A DNA stretch of 64,000 nt from Dioszegia crocea (Eukaryota; Basidiomycota; Tremellomycetes; Tremellales; Bulleribasidiaceae): assembly GCA_001600615.1 (NCBI GenBank), contig BCKK01000007.1:712431-776430 (forward strand). Reading direction: 5' to 3'. The notes below the pieces were generated by a model that searched no databases, was not told the DNA's origin, and saw only the letters and a list, made by a program, of their open reading frames with translations. A program made the position numbers and the translations under genes. The first letter of the stretch is position 1, and each line of letters begins with the position of its first letter. This document shows positions 11,804-24,069 of this stretch, one piece after another.

Positions 11804-14800
11804 TCAATCCCCCTCTCCCGGCGCGAGCTTCAACATCCCTTCTATCCTCTCTTGTCTCTCCTCCATCCTTCTCAACATCTCTCCCAGGCCCTTCACCCAG
11901 GGCGGCGACGTATCATCCCTCCCGCCTCCCGCCAAGCCCTGACCTGACCCCATGTCCATACTCAGACTATTCCTCTTGCCCCCTTGTCCCACACCACCAC
12001 CTACATGCCCTGACGCCCTAGCGGACGTGTTGTGCAGAGCGGGTTCAGCAGGATAAAGCTGTTGCAGTGTCGACGGGTCCGCTGGAGATTCGATTGGCCC
12101 ACTCGCAGCTGAATCATCTTCGTCCGGACTTCGTTCGGTTCTCGGCGGTCGATCATCGTCGAAAGTAATCTTGGCCGCTCTGCCATCTTGGCCGATCCGG
12201 CGCATCTGATTCGAGGGCGAAGTAGAGAGTATACTGTCCGCGCCAGTCGTATTCACCCGTGGCATTCCGATCGATTGGCGTGGAGCCCCAGACCGACCGC
12301 GAGGCTCAGGAACAGTGGCTTCACCGTCCAGCGGTCCCGGCCCCGCCTCATCTTCGCTGCCCATATCAATCGCCTCTTCCCCTCGTGGAGATTCGACGAT
12401 ATCGTATGTCGGCCATCTGGCAAACCCGCTCTCACCATCCGTCTCTTCCTCGCCATCATATTCCGCATCCTCGCCTCGGGACTTAGTGAGGAGGACGGTA
12501 TCGGGTGCGTAATCGAATACGGCGTAAACGTCCCCGTGAGCTCCACTCATGAATAGGGAGATGTTCTGGACCCTCTTGGGTAAGGCACGCTGGAGGTTTT
12601 CGAAAAGATGAGGGCGAAGCTCTAGGAAGTGTCGGGTTCGCTCAAAGAGTGTTATGAGCAGGAGGACTGGGAAGTTTGTCTATGGGTCAGCTGGGATGAT
12701 GACGGGTGAGACTCGGACTGACTAGGCGGGTGAAGAAGACGTGAATCCTGTGGAAAGCTCTGGGTGATAATGTCCAGCTGGCTGGTGCGCTATACATCAG
12801 CTTGCGGTCGAGCAGTATTGAACGTTGTCGTACAGTAGGAAAAGAGCGAGGATATTCAAAGGTGGCTGGAATGAGAATAGTGCGTCGGCTATGACTTCAG
12901 TCGAGATCCTAAAGACCACTCGAGGACGATACTCACATTTGACACCTTCGACAATCCCTACAGCATGTCTGAACATATACTCCGCCTTGGCGTCTTGGTT
13001 GAGTTCCGAGAAGGTATGCGAGAGGATCGCAACGACCACAGTGAGGAAAAGGGTGTTGGCCAGACAAGCGAAGATGAAAAAGATGACTGGGCCGAGAGTG
13101 GGGTGGAAATCCGCTGCAGTTGTCAGTGGCTGACCAGTTACACCAGCATTGAGAAGACGTACTGGAAATCTCAAATCCAGTCGAGTCAAGACCGAACCAT
13201 ATGTTCGTCATGTATTTTGCAATCTCCCAGACTCCGTAATTGCCCTCATCAAGAGTATAGAGCGCGTGCCAAAACCCAACACTGAATCGTCAATTGAAAT
13301 TCATCCTTGCTCATGAAAGACTTACAATATCCAGACAGCAGCTAACATCAGAATCCCAAATTGCGAAATCATGGCGCGTAGTGACCTGATTCGTCAGCCT
13401 TTACTTTGCTTGATCCGCCGTCGATATCACATTTCAGCTTACATGACCAAAACATTCCTCTTCAATAGCGTGAATGCTAATCTGGGGAACAAGAGCGCAG
13501 ACTCGCATGAGAGGATACTCAAAGCGGTATCTTTGATATCGTGATCATCGACCCAGAACCCATACAACCTGATAGGCAAGTAAAGTATGTAGAGCCTAGA
13601 AGGATCAGCTCACGATACATGCCACAATGTGAACGCACCCGATAATGGCTAGGTCCATTCCGTTCCAAATACTAGCCGCAAATACACGCCAACCATGCTC
13701 GAGCTAAGCGGTCAGCTCGTCCGGAATTCAACACGTACTGTAGTGGCAAATCGGTCAAAAGCCCATCCTGTTGTGTATACCATCAGAGCGATTTCCCACC
13801 ACGTCAGCTCGTCAGTATGATTCACTATCATCAGCCTTATTCACAGGTATCACTTACTAGTCTGCACGATGATCATGAGGGTGAAGACGATGGCGAATGC
13901 CGAAAACTCCAGCATCATGCGATATCGGGGGACACGGAGCCGGTAGTGGTCTAGCAACGGCGCTTTGCGACTGTCATATATGGTGATGGCCTATACGCGT
14001 CAGCTTGAGAGTCTACTGGCGAAGACCTGAACCAAGTGACGGACCTTTTGCTTGTATATCCTATCTGGGACGATGTCAAAGAATGACGATGGGGTATAGT
14101 AGATTCTTCCGTTCCAGACAGATTCTGAGAGTCAGACCTGGCGTCGAGACTGCATTTCTGAACTCACCGAGGACCTTCTGACACGCAACACACTGGACTC
14201 AATCAGCACATACCCTATATTTGGCCGAGGTGCACAAATTCCACTCACAGCAATGAACTTCTTCGCCTCGGTGACAATAGCCAGCTCGAGCGCATTACAC
14301 GCCCGGCCCATTTCCATCCTCCCTTCCATCTCTTCCTCTTCCTTAACTTCTTCTGGCGCCCCCGCAAACGGGTGAAACCCAGCAATAAGAACATTTGCCA
14401 GCGTCAACTCATCATTCCGCTTCTTGGCGAGTCTGGCCGAGGGGGGCTCAGCCATACTCATCCGCCTCTGCCTCACTCCATTCACAGCCGCCGAACGAGC
14501 TGACGAGCTCAGCCGCCGTTGTCTCGCTCCGATCCCAGTACTGCTTTCAGTGGTCCCGTACGATGCGCCCGTATTGGTGTGGCTGAGCCCGTGAGTCGGG
14601 TGCAGATCCACCGTAGTGGGTTTGGCATAGTGTGTGATTACTCTAATAGACAAGAGTTCGCATAGTGCCGCTCTGGAGGTGTTAAGTCGGGCATTTGGGA
14701 GGTTGGCGGAGTCATGTAGGAATTGCAGGCGATTGGAAAGTAGGCAATATATTATGGCCAGATTGTCGAGGGCGATGTATTTCTCGGTCAAGGGTCTTGG

Positions 14801-15022
14801 CTATCAGCTCATACTTTCCTATCCCAGAGAGTCTTCTCACCTGACGAGATTGAAGGCTGCTGCAGGCTCTGTGAGGCCTTGCCAGGTTATAGGTGTATCT
14901 GCTGATCAGCTTTATGAGGGATTTCACAATGGAGCCGGGACGTACCTATCCGACTCTGCTTTGTTCAGCCAAATGTCAGGCACCCCTACGTGGATACTCA
15001 CAATCACATCGTGTCGTATCAT
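11804..15022 (-). CDS. YVC1: YVC1-type TRP vacuolar calcium channel
   Basis: Exons fixed by splice phase (minus strand): 14901-14841, 14795-14249, 14192-14168, 14124-14045, 13990-13858, 13824-13739, 13703-13639, 13595-13443, 13385-13326, 13281-13163, 13113-12937, 12888-12834, 12789-12723 and 12679-11804. The 5' end is uncertain: an ATG at 15022 can be joined through a 10- or 13-nt exon. The N-terminal cytosolic part has LTEKYIALDNLAIIYCLLSN. A membrane domain follows (LDHYRLRVPRYRMMLEFSAF, then several hydrophobic helices). The pore side includes NIWFGLDSTGFEIS and FACLANTLFLTVVVAILSHT. The long acidic/Ser-rich tail ends in a short amphipathic helix (LRRMEERQERIEGML). Yeast Yvc1 releases vacuolar Ca2+ on hyperosmotic or mechanical stress; that role is inferred from family. 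Confidence 0.87.
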
Positions 15023-15408
15023 AAGAATCGTATTAAACACATCGCATCGCTCGAGTACATCCCGGGCGGGCCCACACGAGGTGGAACGCGTCGTTAGGCG
15101 GGGTCGAGGCCGGACCAACGGGGCACTCTCGGAGTCTCTATTAAGCCACGTCTTCATCGTTCGGTATACAACACTAGTGTACACGGTCGAGTATGGGCCA
15201 TCTGCTCTGACACAGGTGGGATATGCAGCGAGAGATGGACTTTTTCTTATCTTTGCCCGGCCACTTCCCAGCTCCGACCGTGCCTGAGTTGAATCTGGAA
15301 CCAAACAATCCGTGCGCATGGCCAGGGCATGCCTGGGCGCCTGGGATCAGTGGGCTAGAAGATTCTGCCCCTGAACAGTCTATGGATACAATTGATACAA
15401 CGTCACTC
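15023..15408. other. Intergenic region between YVC1 5' end and SAF4 3' end
   Basis: It probably contains the YVC1 promoter and 5' UTR. Minus-strand reading frames are open for much of it, upstream of the tentative ATG at 15022. The true YVC1 N-terminus could therefore lie further up in this segment. Confidence 0.4.
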
Positions 15409-16717
15409 TTAGTCGCTGCCATACCCAGCCAGCAGCCCCCCTACTACCCCTAGAGCTGGAAGAGGCGGTCTGTCAACCACAACCATCCTGACCGGTGTCT
15501 CTCCGCCTCCTACCCCTTCAGGATCCTTGACTCTCCTCTTCTTTGCAATGATCCGACTTTCCGACCCACTCGGAGAAGCGACGAACGCGTCCGCAGCCTC
15601 TGCGAACGGATCGTATTTTCGCTTGGTCGATTGTCGCAGCACCTGTGCTAGATTAGGCGAAGGCGTCGGCCCATCCACCGCCCGGGCCTTGCCCTTCCCG
15701 CCCCTGAGACCCAAGATGGGTCGAGGCGTGCCCACGAGTCCGACCGTACTCCCTTCTCCAAATTGATCAACGTCCACTGGCAATCCCCTCCGTTCTCTTC
15801 CCGCCTCCCATCTTGCGCGCCCGCCCTCAACATCCTCATCCCCCAGATCCACCTCCTCGTGCAAACCATACTTCTCCCTCAACCCCTCATCCCGGCTTTG
15901 CTTCTCCAACATGACCTTCTTCTCCTCTCTGAACTTCCGCCTCAGCCCCGCCGAAACAGCATAAGGGTCGGATGAAATTCGATCGGACGAATCGGCAAGT
16001 TCCGTTATGCGCGATGTCTTTGCTTTGGCCCAGGTCTGCTGATCGATCGTCTTCTCAGTGGCAGCGAATGGGTCGACAGGCGCATCTGCAGCTGATGGAG
16101 CTTCGGTATCTGAAGATTAGCTAGGCATTGGGGTTGGACATACCGTGGGTGGCAAATCCGCCGTTCTCCTCGGGATTCCAATCCTCGTCCTTCTTCTTGG
16201 CTCCTTCATGTACGATATAAGCCGCGTTCTATAGGATGAGCTGGGATACGTTGCTGTCAGATGCGGAGCTCACCTGAGGATCTGTCCTGAGCTCAAACCA
16301 GTTTTGGCACAGGTGACATTTACACCGAAAGCCGTAGATTGGTGTCGAGTAGTAATTGCCTACTTTCTTCTTTTGGGCATTATATCGTACACCAGCTCCG
16401 ATGTGATTCTATGTCATCAGTATTGAGTAGGTTGAAGGGATGATAAACAGAGGCAGTCAATCCGACAGTATTCTCTTCCGACAGTAAACTCACCCCGCAC
16501 GAGTTACACCAGATATTGAAGGGTAATTCGAACCGGACAACCAGCACGCCCTTGTCGATGTCCTTCGCTCGAGCTCCAAGGGCATGTTTCTTGCCCTGAT
16601 GACTGTTTAGAGTCGAATTCTGCTTGGGGTCGTAGTCCGGCGGGATGTACCTGTTGTATTCAGCAGCCATCAGGCGAGGGAATCCGTGCTCTCGGCTCAC
16701 CTATTGAATCCCTGCAT
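15409..16717 (-). CDS. SAF4: CWC16-family splicing factor (SAF4/CCDC130 type)
   Basis: Five exons on the minus strand: 16717-16701 (17 nt), 16650-16494, 16408-16274, 16228-16144 and 16109-15409. The first exon codes only MQGFN plus two bases; the joined start MQGFNRYIPPDYDPK is the hallmark of the CCDC130/Saf4 branch. Zinc-binding pairs are visible: NIWCNSCGNHIG and FRCKCHLCQNW. GVRYNAQKKKVGNYYSTPIYG matches the family core. The C-terminal third is a charged, poorly conserved tail with KRKYDPF and AKKRRVKD, probably nuclear localisation signals. Members associate with the spliceosome around the first catalytic step. The divergent partner, 243 bp away, is an F-box-like gene. Confidence 0.9.
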
Positions 16718-16959
16718 GGCGAGTAAGCCAGTGCGGACCCCAGTCCAGTCCCTTCTGAATGCTCGATCCCAGAAGCTCTTATATGAGAATAGAGGTCAAA
16801 GTGTAGAGACTCATCATAAGTGTTGACAGTCGTTGACTTATCGGGTCAATTGAAAACATCCCAAAGCGGTAAATATGCTGAACAAAGGAATTCGAAAAGT
16901 TGCTGCCAACTGACTTCAGCATACCTCACTCTCTATCAGCATCTACCCATGCCACCCCG

Positions 16960-18923
16960 ATGGCACACTCGCCGATGCCCTTCAGGGGCCCTCGGCGCCA
17001 ACGGGGCGTCCCATATCATCATCTCACGCCATCAGAGATGATGATGGAGGTCCCGGGCTTGCGGAAACGCATGCTCACATTTACGTCCAACGATACTCTG
17101 TGTGCGGCAATACGAGTTTCGTGGACATGGTTCGACGATGCAGTGGCGGTGCTGTACAACACGATGGAAGTGAGGGTGGCGCTGGGTATGGGATCGAAAT
17201 TAGTATGTTGCATTCCTGTCCACTAATCGCAAGCTGACAGTCAGCAGTCACCCCGGTTCATGGAGTACAACAGTGTCGTCCGGCAGGTCACCCAAGTCAT
17301 CACTACCAAAGGCGCCTTTGAGCGCGGGGAGCTACCTCGACCTTTGACTCAGCGGCCCGAAGCTGCTCCAGCTACACCTACGACCGAATTCCCTTTCCTC
17401 CCCACCGACATAGTGACCATTGGCGCCGCGGCCGAAGCTGCCCCCCTCCTCTTCCCCTCTGTTCACAGCGTAGTGAGCGATCTCCCACCGGGCTACACCT
17501 GGGGGTGGAAGGATTTGAAGAAAGGAGGCGATAGGAGCTTTCTGTCCTTTACGGAAGAATCGGGATATATGGCGGATACACTCTATGTCGAGCGGTGTAT
17601 CGGTTTATGTCCCGATGACTCTAAGCTCGACAGCGAGGTATTCCAAATACCCGTCATACCCGATTTTGACGTTCAACTCGTCTATACTATTGTCGCAGTG
17701 GCGACGTACGATGGACGGCCGATTCTACCATTCGAATCAATGATGCCAATATCACGGATCCGAGATCCGGTCAAGGCATTTCGGACGCAGGGTATCGATG
17801 TGCATATACGGAGTATAATGAAGGTGTTCTCATACCCTATGCCGTCGGAATGGCCATTTGACCCTGCGCCAACGATCGATTGCGACCGGATTATCGGGCT
17901 GGGGATTAAGGAGTTCCGAGCATTGGCGCAGACTCCCGGTGTCGTCAATGCTCGAACGATACGCCTGAACACAGCGTCAATACCGAGCACAGGCTCATTC
18001 CTCCGACCGACCGACATCTACCCCATACGCGATACCCTCCTCTCCCACCTTCCCCATCTGAAAGACCTATCACTAAGTCTTATTATCGACGAACAATCCG
18101 AAACGGACTATACGGACTGTCTCCTCCCTGACCTCCCTCCCGGCCCGCTCAAGTCCCTCACCGTCAAGCTCTGGTCGAAGAGCAGGGCGTCGACAAGCAA
18201 AGCTACATCTAAAATCCTCTCATTCCCTTTCAACCTCATTCGGCGGCTGGCGGCGTGTGTCGTAGAAGGGGGAAGTTTGATTCTGCACGGGCAGGATCTA
18301 CCGGGACAGACGGCGGAAAGTGGGGGAATGGACCTGTCAGCGGTCATAACGTGGATAAGAGCGTAAGTTCTCATCTTTCCGGTTTGAGCTTTTGCTAATT
18401 CGCCAGTCGTCCAGCTAGTGTCAGGCGGAAAATCGCTGTGATGGATTACGCAGCTCTAGGCGTTGCATGCACCAACGACCTCTCCCGTCTCTGCTTCGAC
18501 TACGGAGCACCCATGACCCTCTCTCACTCCCTCGCCTACTTCTTCACCTCGGACTTGCTGGGGCAGATCGACCGGCATCTCCGCGATCCAGCTCAGGCAC
18601 CCCGTCCACCTTCCAAAGCTCCCCCTAATACCCTATCTCTCTTGGCATCAAGAGCTGCGGCGTTCGAATTGAATAACTTGGTGATGGAGGCGCACTGGAA
18701 AGGGATGAGGTCGGATAAGGATACGCTGGCAGCGAGAGCGGCGAAGATACTTTGGGATTGCAAAAATGCGGGGATGGCCGAAGCACCGGGGTTGATGACG
18801 AATAAATATCCTACCTTGTTTGATGGGTTGCGAAAGGCGGCGCAGACAGCGGCGGGGCAGGCGAAATTGATGAGTGGGACTGGGAATGGGAATGGGGTCG
18901 TGAATGGGAATGGGGCTCGATGA
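16960..18923 (+). CDS. F-box-like family protein I (diverged member)
   Basis: Exons 16960-17202 (81 codons, phase 0), 17248-18362 (phase 2) and 18407-18923. The exon count, exon lengths and both intron phases match the F-box-like paralogues elsewhere in the window, although sequence similarity is weak. Exon 1 has VPGLRKRMLTFTSND followed by VSWTWFDDAVAVLYNTMEV, a degenerate F-box-like helix pattern. Exon 2 ends VITWIRA where paralogues end YLR. Exon 3 opens with SVRRKIAVMDYAALGV, equivalent to RRxHLAxxDFxxLG. The C-terminus is Gly/Asn-rich. The start at 16960 is chosen to give the family-like exon 1 length; an in-frame ATG at 17038 would give a shorter form. It is isolated from the two arrays by housekeeping genes. 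Confidence 0.75.
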
Positions 18924-19047
18924 CGGGCGGTATATAGGGGAGAAGCCGTCGGAGTGAAGGAGGACATTCTGACTTGACGAGTAAAAAGTCACGAGAGAAC
19001 ATCATGAGTTATGCCATCTTATGCCATATGTATCATACATCTAGATT

Positions 19048-20825
19048 CTATCTTCCTCCATCCTTCACCAAACCAGATATACCCTCCACTGCCTCTCTCG
19101 CACTACACCGTATAAAGTGTCCCTGCAGCGCAGCCATACTGACCCCTTTGCCCTCAGCCTTCAGCCGCTCCAGAACACCCTGCAGCTCCGCCCCAAGACT
19201 CTCGACTTCTGCCTGACTTAACACCTCCTCGCCCTCCCTCCATACCCCCACCTTGGCCTCTTCGCCATCTTTGGCATCCTCGGCCGAAACACGGGTCCCG
19301 TAGAATTTGACAAACAGCCTTCGGGCCTGTTCACCCGCTGCGTCCCCCAGATGCTCCTTGATGTCCACGCGCCCAGGCCTAATGAGAGCCGGATCTAGGC
19401 GTTCAAAATGGTTGGTCGTCATGAAGATGATGCGCTCTTCGGAGGATGCGACGCCGTCCAAGGCATTGAGCAGGCCTGAGAAAGTGACGGAAGATTTGAA
19501 ACTGGATTTTAGCTCTGTCGACAGCTTAACTCACCCTTCTTCTGTTGTCTGTTCTCTTCGGTTGAAAGCAGAATCAACATCTTCCAATAAGACGAAACTC
19601 CGATCGGGAACAAGACCCAGTAGGTGATTCAACTTGTCGTCCGTCAATCCCCTTTCGGACAGATTTAGGAGACAGATGTTGTACCCCAGCGATCCAGCTA
19701 GGGCTTGGATGAAGGATGTTTTTCCAGATCCTGGGGGACCATGAAGCAGATAACCTCTTCTATATGGTATACCTGATTTCAGCCTAATCATAACCTCACT
19801 TACCTCTTTCAGCATACCACCTCGCCCGACCCAAAAACCCCTTAACGTCACTCTCCACCCTCTCCGCCACTCCTTCACCCAGTACCACACTGCCCATTTC
19901 TCTTCTTCTTCTAGGCTTCCCAAACGGCCGCCACTCCACGCCCCACGCAGTATACACCACCGTCTTCCCCTCTGTACTAGCTTCTGCCAATTGCCGCGCT
20001 TCAGCCAAAAGGCCCGAAAAGAGATGTCGGGAGGATGAGAGGGTGGTGAGTGTGAGGGTCTCCCATGGCGTGCCAGAATGTAGATCCATCAATTTAGAAT
20101 CCCGTTCTCGTTTGACCTTGCATCAGTTTATGACTTAGGGTAGACGTACTTGAAACCACGATCCGCCATATCGGAAATAATGGGTACCAGGCCCCGGAAC
20201 AAGATTGAAAACCGCCTCTGAGCTCCCATTCTCATGCTGCTTATATGTCGTCTCGACAGCAAGCTCGTGGCTACTTAGTGACATCGGAGATTTGCCTTTC
20301 CAAGCTGCGGATAAGCGGGATCGGGCGGATTTGGGGGTAGGAGCGACTGAGGTCGGTGGGGGAGTTTGGTGTGCCATCCATTCGAGGAACCAGGGGTATG
20401 ATCGGTCTTTGCTGGGTATTTCAAGAGTCACGAGCAGACGGCGCTGGCCTAGCGTTGCAGCGAGAGTAGTTCCTCGTCGGAGGATAGTGAGGACTACGCC
20501 GATTCCCTAGGTGGTCAGAATACGCCTGAAATTCTGGGCTTGGAGAGGAAATACCATTAGACCAGCTCCAGCCGAGAAGTATGGGCTAAAGAATCAGTCA
20601 ATATGAATGGTAGAGCTACTAAGGACTGGCTCACTTATCCACCACCATCTTCTGCCACATAGTCTCACCGCCACCTGCAGGTATGGGTGCAGGTGGCAGA
20701 GCTGTCCCCGTGGCCAGGTTCGACGGTCCCGCTTCCGAGTTTACTGAGTCCATCTGGTCGCCCGTTGGATTGGCCGAGAGCTGAGACTCTGCTCTTGCCG
20801 ATTTGGCTGGCGTGGGTCTGAACAT
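19048..20825 (-). CDS. BCS1: Mitochondrial AAA ATPase BCS1 (complex III assembly)
   Basis: Six exons on the minus strand: 20825-20635, 20585-20555, 20506-20150, 20116-19804, 19772-19535 and 19501-19048. The N-terminal region holds one membrane segment ([23 protein letters not shown]) spanning the first two junctions. The BCS1-specific domain follows ([37 protein letters not shown]). The AAA module has Walker [11 protein letters not shown], Walker [11 protein letters not shown], a sensor-1 stretch [13 protein letters not shown], and the arginine-finger region [15 protein letters not shown]1 translocates the folded Rieske protein across the inner mitochondrial membrane. The exon 6 acceptor was set at 19501 to restore [18 protein letters not shown], conserved in the family. 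Confidence 0.93.
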
Positions 20826-21097
20826 GGTCTCGATATGGATATCGCAGGCGAGAGACTGATAGAGGTGGATAGGTGGGTGGAAATTATCATCAGGATCGGA
20901 AGGTTCCGGGGACGTTCTCCACCCGGATATACCTGAATCTTACGTTACCCCGCCGGATATATTGACGGAGGTCAAGCCGACACATCGATGTTCGCCTCGA
21001 TATCTCTGCGGAGTCTCCTCCGACAAGGCTACTTGATATACTCAAGACTCAACAGCACCAGTCATGGCGCCTCCTATCCCCATCTCACATCGTCACC
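20826..21097. promoter_or_regulatory. Divergent promoter of BCS1 and the HpcH/HpaI aldolase gene
   Basis: The 272 bp between two opposed start codons must hold both promoters. Three GATAT motifs and an ATATACC stretch are visible, but no specific regulator can be named. Confidence 0.45.
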
Positions 21098-22117
21098 ATG
21101 ACTCTCATCACCCAAAACGACAGTGCCGAACTTGCTGCAGCTCGCAAGAGCGTCATCCCCAATGTCGTCAAGGACAAGCTGGACAAAGGGGAGCTTGCCC
21201 ACTCATTCTCCATCAAGCTCATCGCCAACGTTGAGATCATCCATTACGCAGCTGCCGCGGGCTACGATGCTGTGCTCATTGATCTTGAGCACTCGTCAAT
21301 GAGCCTAGATACTACAAATCAGCTCTCTTGCGCTGCTTTGCAGGTCGGGTAAGCTCTCCGGATCCAACCAGCGCGCTGATATCAGTGTCACGCCCATTGT
21401 TCGCGTCCCTGCCAACACCTCTGACTGGATCTCTCGGGCGTTAGACGGCGGTGCCCAAGCCGTCATCGTCCCGCACGTCAAGAACGCCAAGGAAGCACAG
21501 AACGTCGTCCGATATGCAAAGTTCCCTCCGCTCGGCGAGAGGTCCGCAACGTCCGGTATGCCAGCCCTGCGGTATGCTAGCATACCCGCCAAGTACGCCA
21601 ACCCCCTTGCGAACGAGACAACTCTGGTGATCTGCATGATTGAAACTCAAGGCTCGCTGGATATTGTCGAGTAAGCCAACTCCCATCTGCCCAGACTCTG
21701 GAGTCTAGCTGATCTTAGTGAAATTGCAGCTGTACCAGGAGTCGACGTGCTACTCATTGGAAGCTCTGATTTGACAGCTGAGTGAGTAACTCTCGGGGCT
21801 TTGGCTGATGACAGTATGGGTATCGCTGGAGAATTTGACCATCCCCGATTGGCGGAAGCCTACCGGATCGTTTCGGAAGCTGCGGCCAAGGTGTCTGTGG
21901 ACGGGCGTAAGCTTAGCGTCGGAATCGGAGGTCTGAAGTGAGTATCGGTAAGAGGGAAGAGCTGACGAGTAGCGGCCGTCCTGACTTGATTGAAAAGTTC
22001 GCTTCTAGCCACCCTAACGCGCGGTACTCCATGTCGGGCGCGGACAATGCTATGATGTTGAAGGCAATGAAGGCAGGCGCCGATAGCTGCAGGAAGATGA
22101 CTGAGAAGTTTTTGTAG
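21098..22117 (+). CDS. HpcH/HpaI-family class II aldolase
   Basis: Five exons: 21098-21348, 21386-21670, 21719-21781, 21815-21937 and 21973-22117. The fold shows family motifs in order: AAAGYDAVLIDLEHSSM (barrel strand with the conserved D-x-E-H), VTPIVRVPAN (catalytic Arg), AQAVIVPHVKNAKEA, LVICMIETQGSLD (metal-binding Glu), and VPGVDVLLIGSSDLTAE (Asp ligand). It also has SATSGMPALRYA. Such enzymes make a retro-aldol cleavage of 2-keto-3-deoxy or 2-hydroxy acids with a divalent metal, giving pyruvate plus an aldehyde. The exact substrate cannot be told. It neighbours a cyclase-family hydrolase and a Dal5-type transporter, which suggests catabolism of an imported organic acid or lactone. Confidence 0.85.
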
Positions 22118-22380
22118 CTTGTATATTTCGGATGAATCGTTTCCAGCCTGTTCTTTGTGCAGGTCCAAAACACGAGTCTTTACCTTGACCTGCCACAGGC
22201 TGAATTCTAATGGCGCATGTCTCCCTCATTCTACCAGTACATCGATGTGGATGTATACAGACCACCCAGTCGACGTGTAGCTTCTTTGTCATTGGCCTTA
22301 ATTCAAAGCATGAGGGGAAGTACTGCAACAAGCAAGAGCTGTTTGGGAGCTTGGAGATCACAAAGAAGCTATACCATCCA

Positions 22381-23505
22381 CTACAAGACTGCTTGAGCGT
22401 TAGGCGGCGACGCAATACCTCCTCGAACAAAGAGCGGCATACTAGTGAAGAAGAATGTCCATCTCTGCAAGCGATCACATTCCGCCGCGAGTTTGCGAAG
22501 GTCGAACAGCTCCCCAATAGGCATACCCCATCCAGCAAGGAACGTCTCGTGAATACTCGGCGAGTTTACAGAGGGGTAACATTCGTACGCAACACTGTTC
22601 CTATCAGCATAGACCAGATAGCCGTGAAGCGACTCACGTATCCGAAGCGACAGCTGCAATTCCATTATCCCAATGCCACTTCAGCACATCCGGTGTTGAC
22701 GATACCCCGCAGCTCCCTCTCTTTTGCCTCAGAGGAAGAGCCTGTCTTTCCTCCTCGGTGAGCCCGAAGAATGCTTCTGTCCATCCGGTACGAACGAGCA
22801 AGATATCACCCGGCGAGAAATGTATGTTGCTCTCCTTGGCGCAGGCTTGTAGAGTAGGTAGATTGATGGGGGTAGTGTTGTCGAATTTTGATAAGGGTGC
22901 TTGGTTGTGTCTTGACAGATAGGAGGCGATATCGAGGAGGTGAGCTCTGCCTGTGATTGGTTTCTCGGCGTAATCTGATCAGCAACATCCTATACTGACT
23001 TACTTTGGATCCCACAGTGCGCGTTTGATTTGTCTTTCGCTTCTTCAGTGGTCATCCCTCCATAGTATCTGACTATCAGCTTTGTCCACCGGGTCGACTC
23101 ACACATAGCTACCCGGTTCTGGGTAGTTGAGATACGGATAATGGCGGAAACCGTCCCACTGTGTTGAACCCTGGGTATTGAAGGACAGGTGGTCGTCATT
23201 ACAGTGTGAGCGATGAATACTGAAGTCAGCGCAATTAGGGGTCAAGACGTACATTTCATGCTGCAGCGGCGCCCGGCTTGGGTTCAATGGCATAGTGTCA
23301 AGCGGAAGACTGAGGTCAGCTTGGAGCATCAAGCGACTCACTTAAGATTAATGACGATTCCCTCGGTGGCCTCGCTCAGACCGGCATGGACCGACTGGGG
23401 TGTGATCAGGTTCAATCGACCTAACTGATCGTCTGACCCATACAGACCCCACGCATTTAGAGGAGGGCCAGGACGGGTCAACGGCAGATCTTCAAAGCTG
23501 GCCAT
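22381..23505 (-). CDS. Putative cyclase/kynurenine-formamidase-like metal hydrolase (PF04199 type)
   Basis: Six exons on the minus strand: 23505-23342, 23309-23253, 23219-23103, 23068-23004, 22974-22638 and 22600-22381. Every junction keeps frame. Landmarks: MASFEDLPLTRPGPPLNAWG at the start, SATQ-like metal-site block HCNDDHLSFNTQGSTQWDG, ITGRAHLLDIASYL, FSPGDILLVRTGWTEAFFG, WDNGIAAVASDT, and the C-terminal HETFLAGWGMPIGELFDL. These are typical of fungal cyclase-family proteins that hydrolyse amides or lactones with metal-bound water. Length (about 319 residues) fits the family. It converges on the aldolase gene and diverges from a transporter gene, so co-regulation is plausible. The substrate is unknown. 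Confidence 0.85.
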
Positions 23506-24069
23506 GATGCAGTTGAAGCGGTCAATACTGTGAGATGGAGCGATATGGACAGAGTCACATCTCTGAAACCTCCAACTGGTGTCGGATCAATCTCGGAAGC
23601 GAAGCGGAGTTCGGTTCGGAGTTCGGAGCCTGTAATTTAGGCGATGTCTGTAGGTGGCTTGGCATTGCGGGGCGAATCCCGATAGGCTCGTGTCGCGTAC
23701 ATACATACTGTGAGCATTGCGCGACTGTACTGATCGTGGAATGCACAACCATCCCTACTGAGAGAGAACCCCAACCTCTTTCCCCCTCACTCAGAGAAAG
23801 TGGGGTCCGGAACACGTGGAAATATTACCCTTTCGGGTAGCTGACTTACCACTTCGGGTACATCCGGGGCCGATTCGCCGGATCCTTTGGGCGTCCTGCT
23901 ATCAGCACTCAATCGTTCTCATACAGCAGGCGGCATCGGTAAGTCAAAGCCGACGCGATGGGGTAGAGAGGGCGGGGTCGCTGCGGGGCACAGGTAAAGC
24001 TCGATGGCTCATATAAAGAACTGATTGTGCCCCGCTCTCTTCTCCTCAACCCCACTTACTGTACTCAAC
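23506..24069. promoter_or_regulatory. Divergent promoter region of cyclase and MFS transporter genes
   Basis: This 564-bp stretch lies between two start codons facing away from each other. It contains a tandem GGAGTTCGG motif (GGAGTTCGGTTCGGAGTTCGG, about 23607-23627) and a CACGTG E-box at about 23814. CGG-containing motifs are typical targets of fungal zinc-cluster regulators, but no particular factor can be assigned. Confidence 0.4.

Noticed and set aside
19450..19480. Acceptor CTTTCTCAG as the start of the last BCS1 exon
   Set aside because: It gives the wrong frame; the acceptor before TTTCAAATC restores conserved SSVTFSG.
23607..23627. Tandem GGAGTTCGG motif as a transposon end
   Set aside because: There is no inverse partner nearby and no flanking duplication; it is better seen as a possible regulator site.
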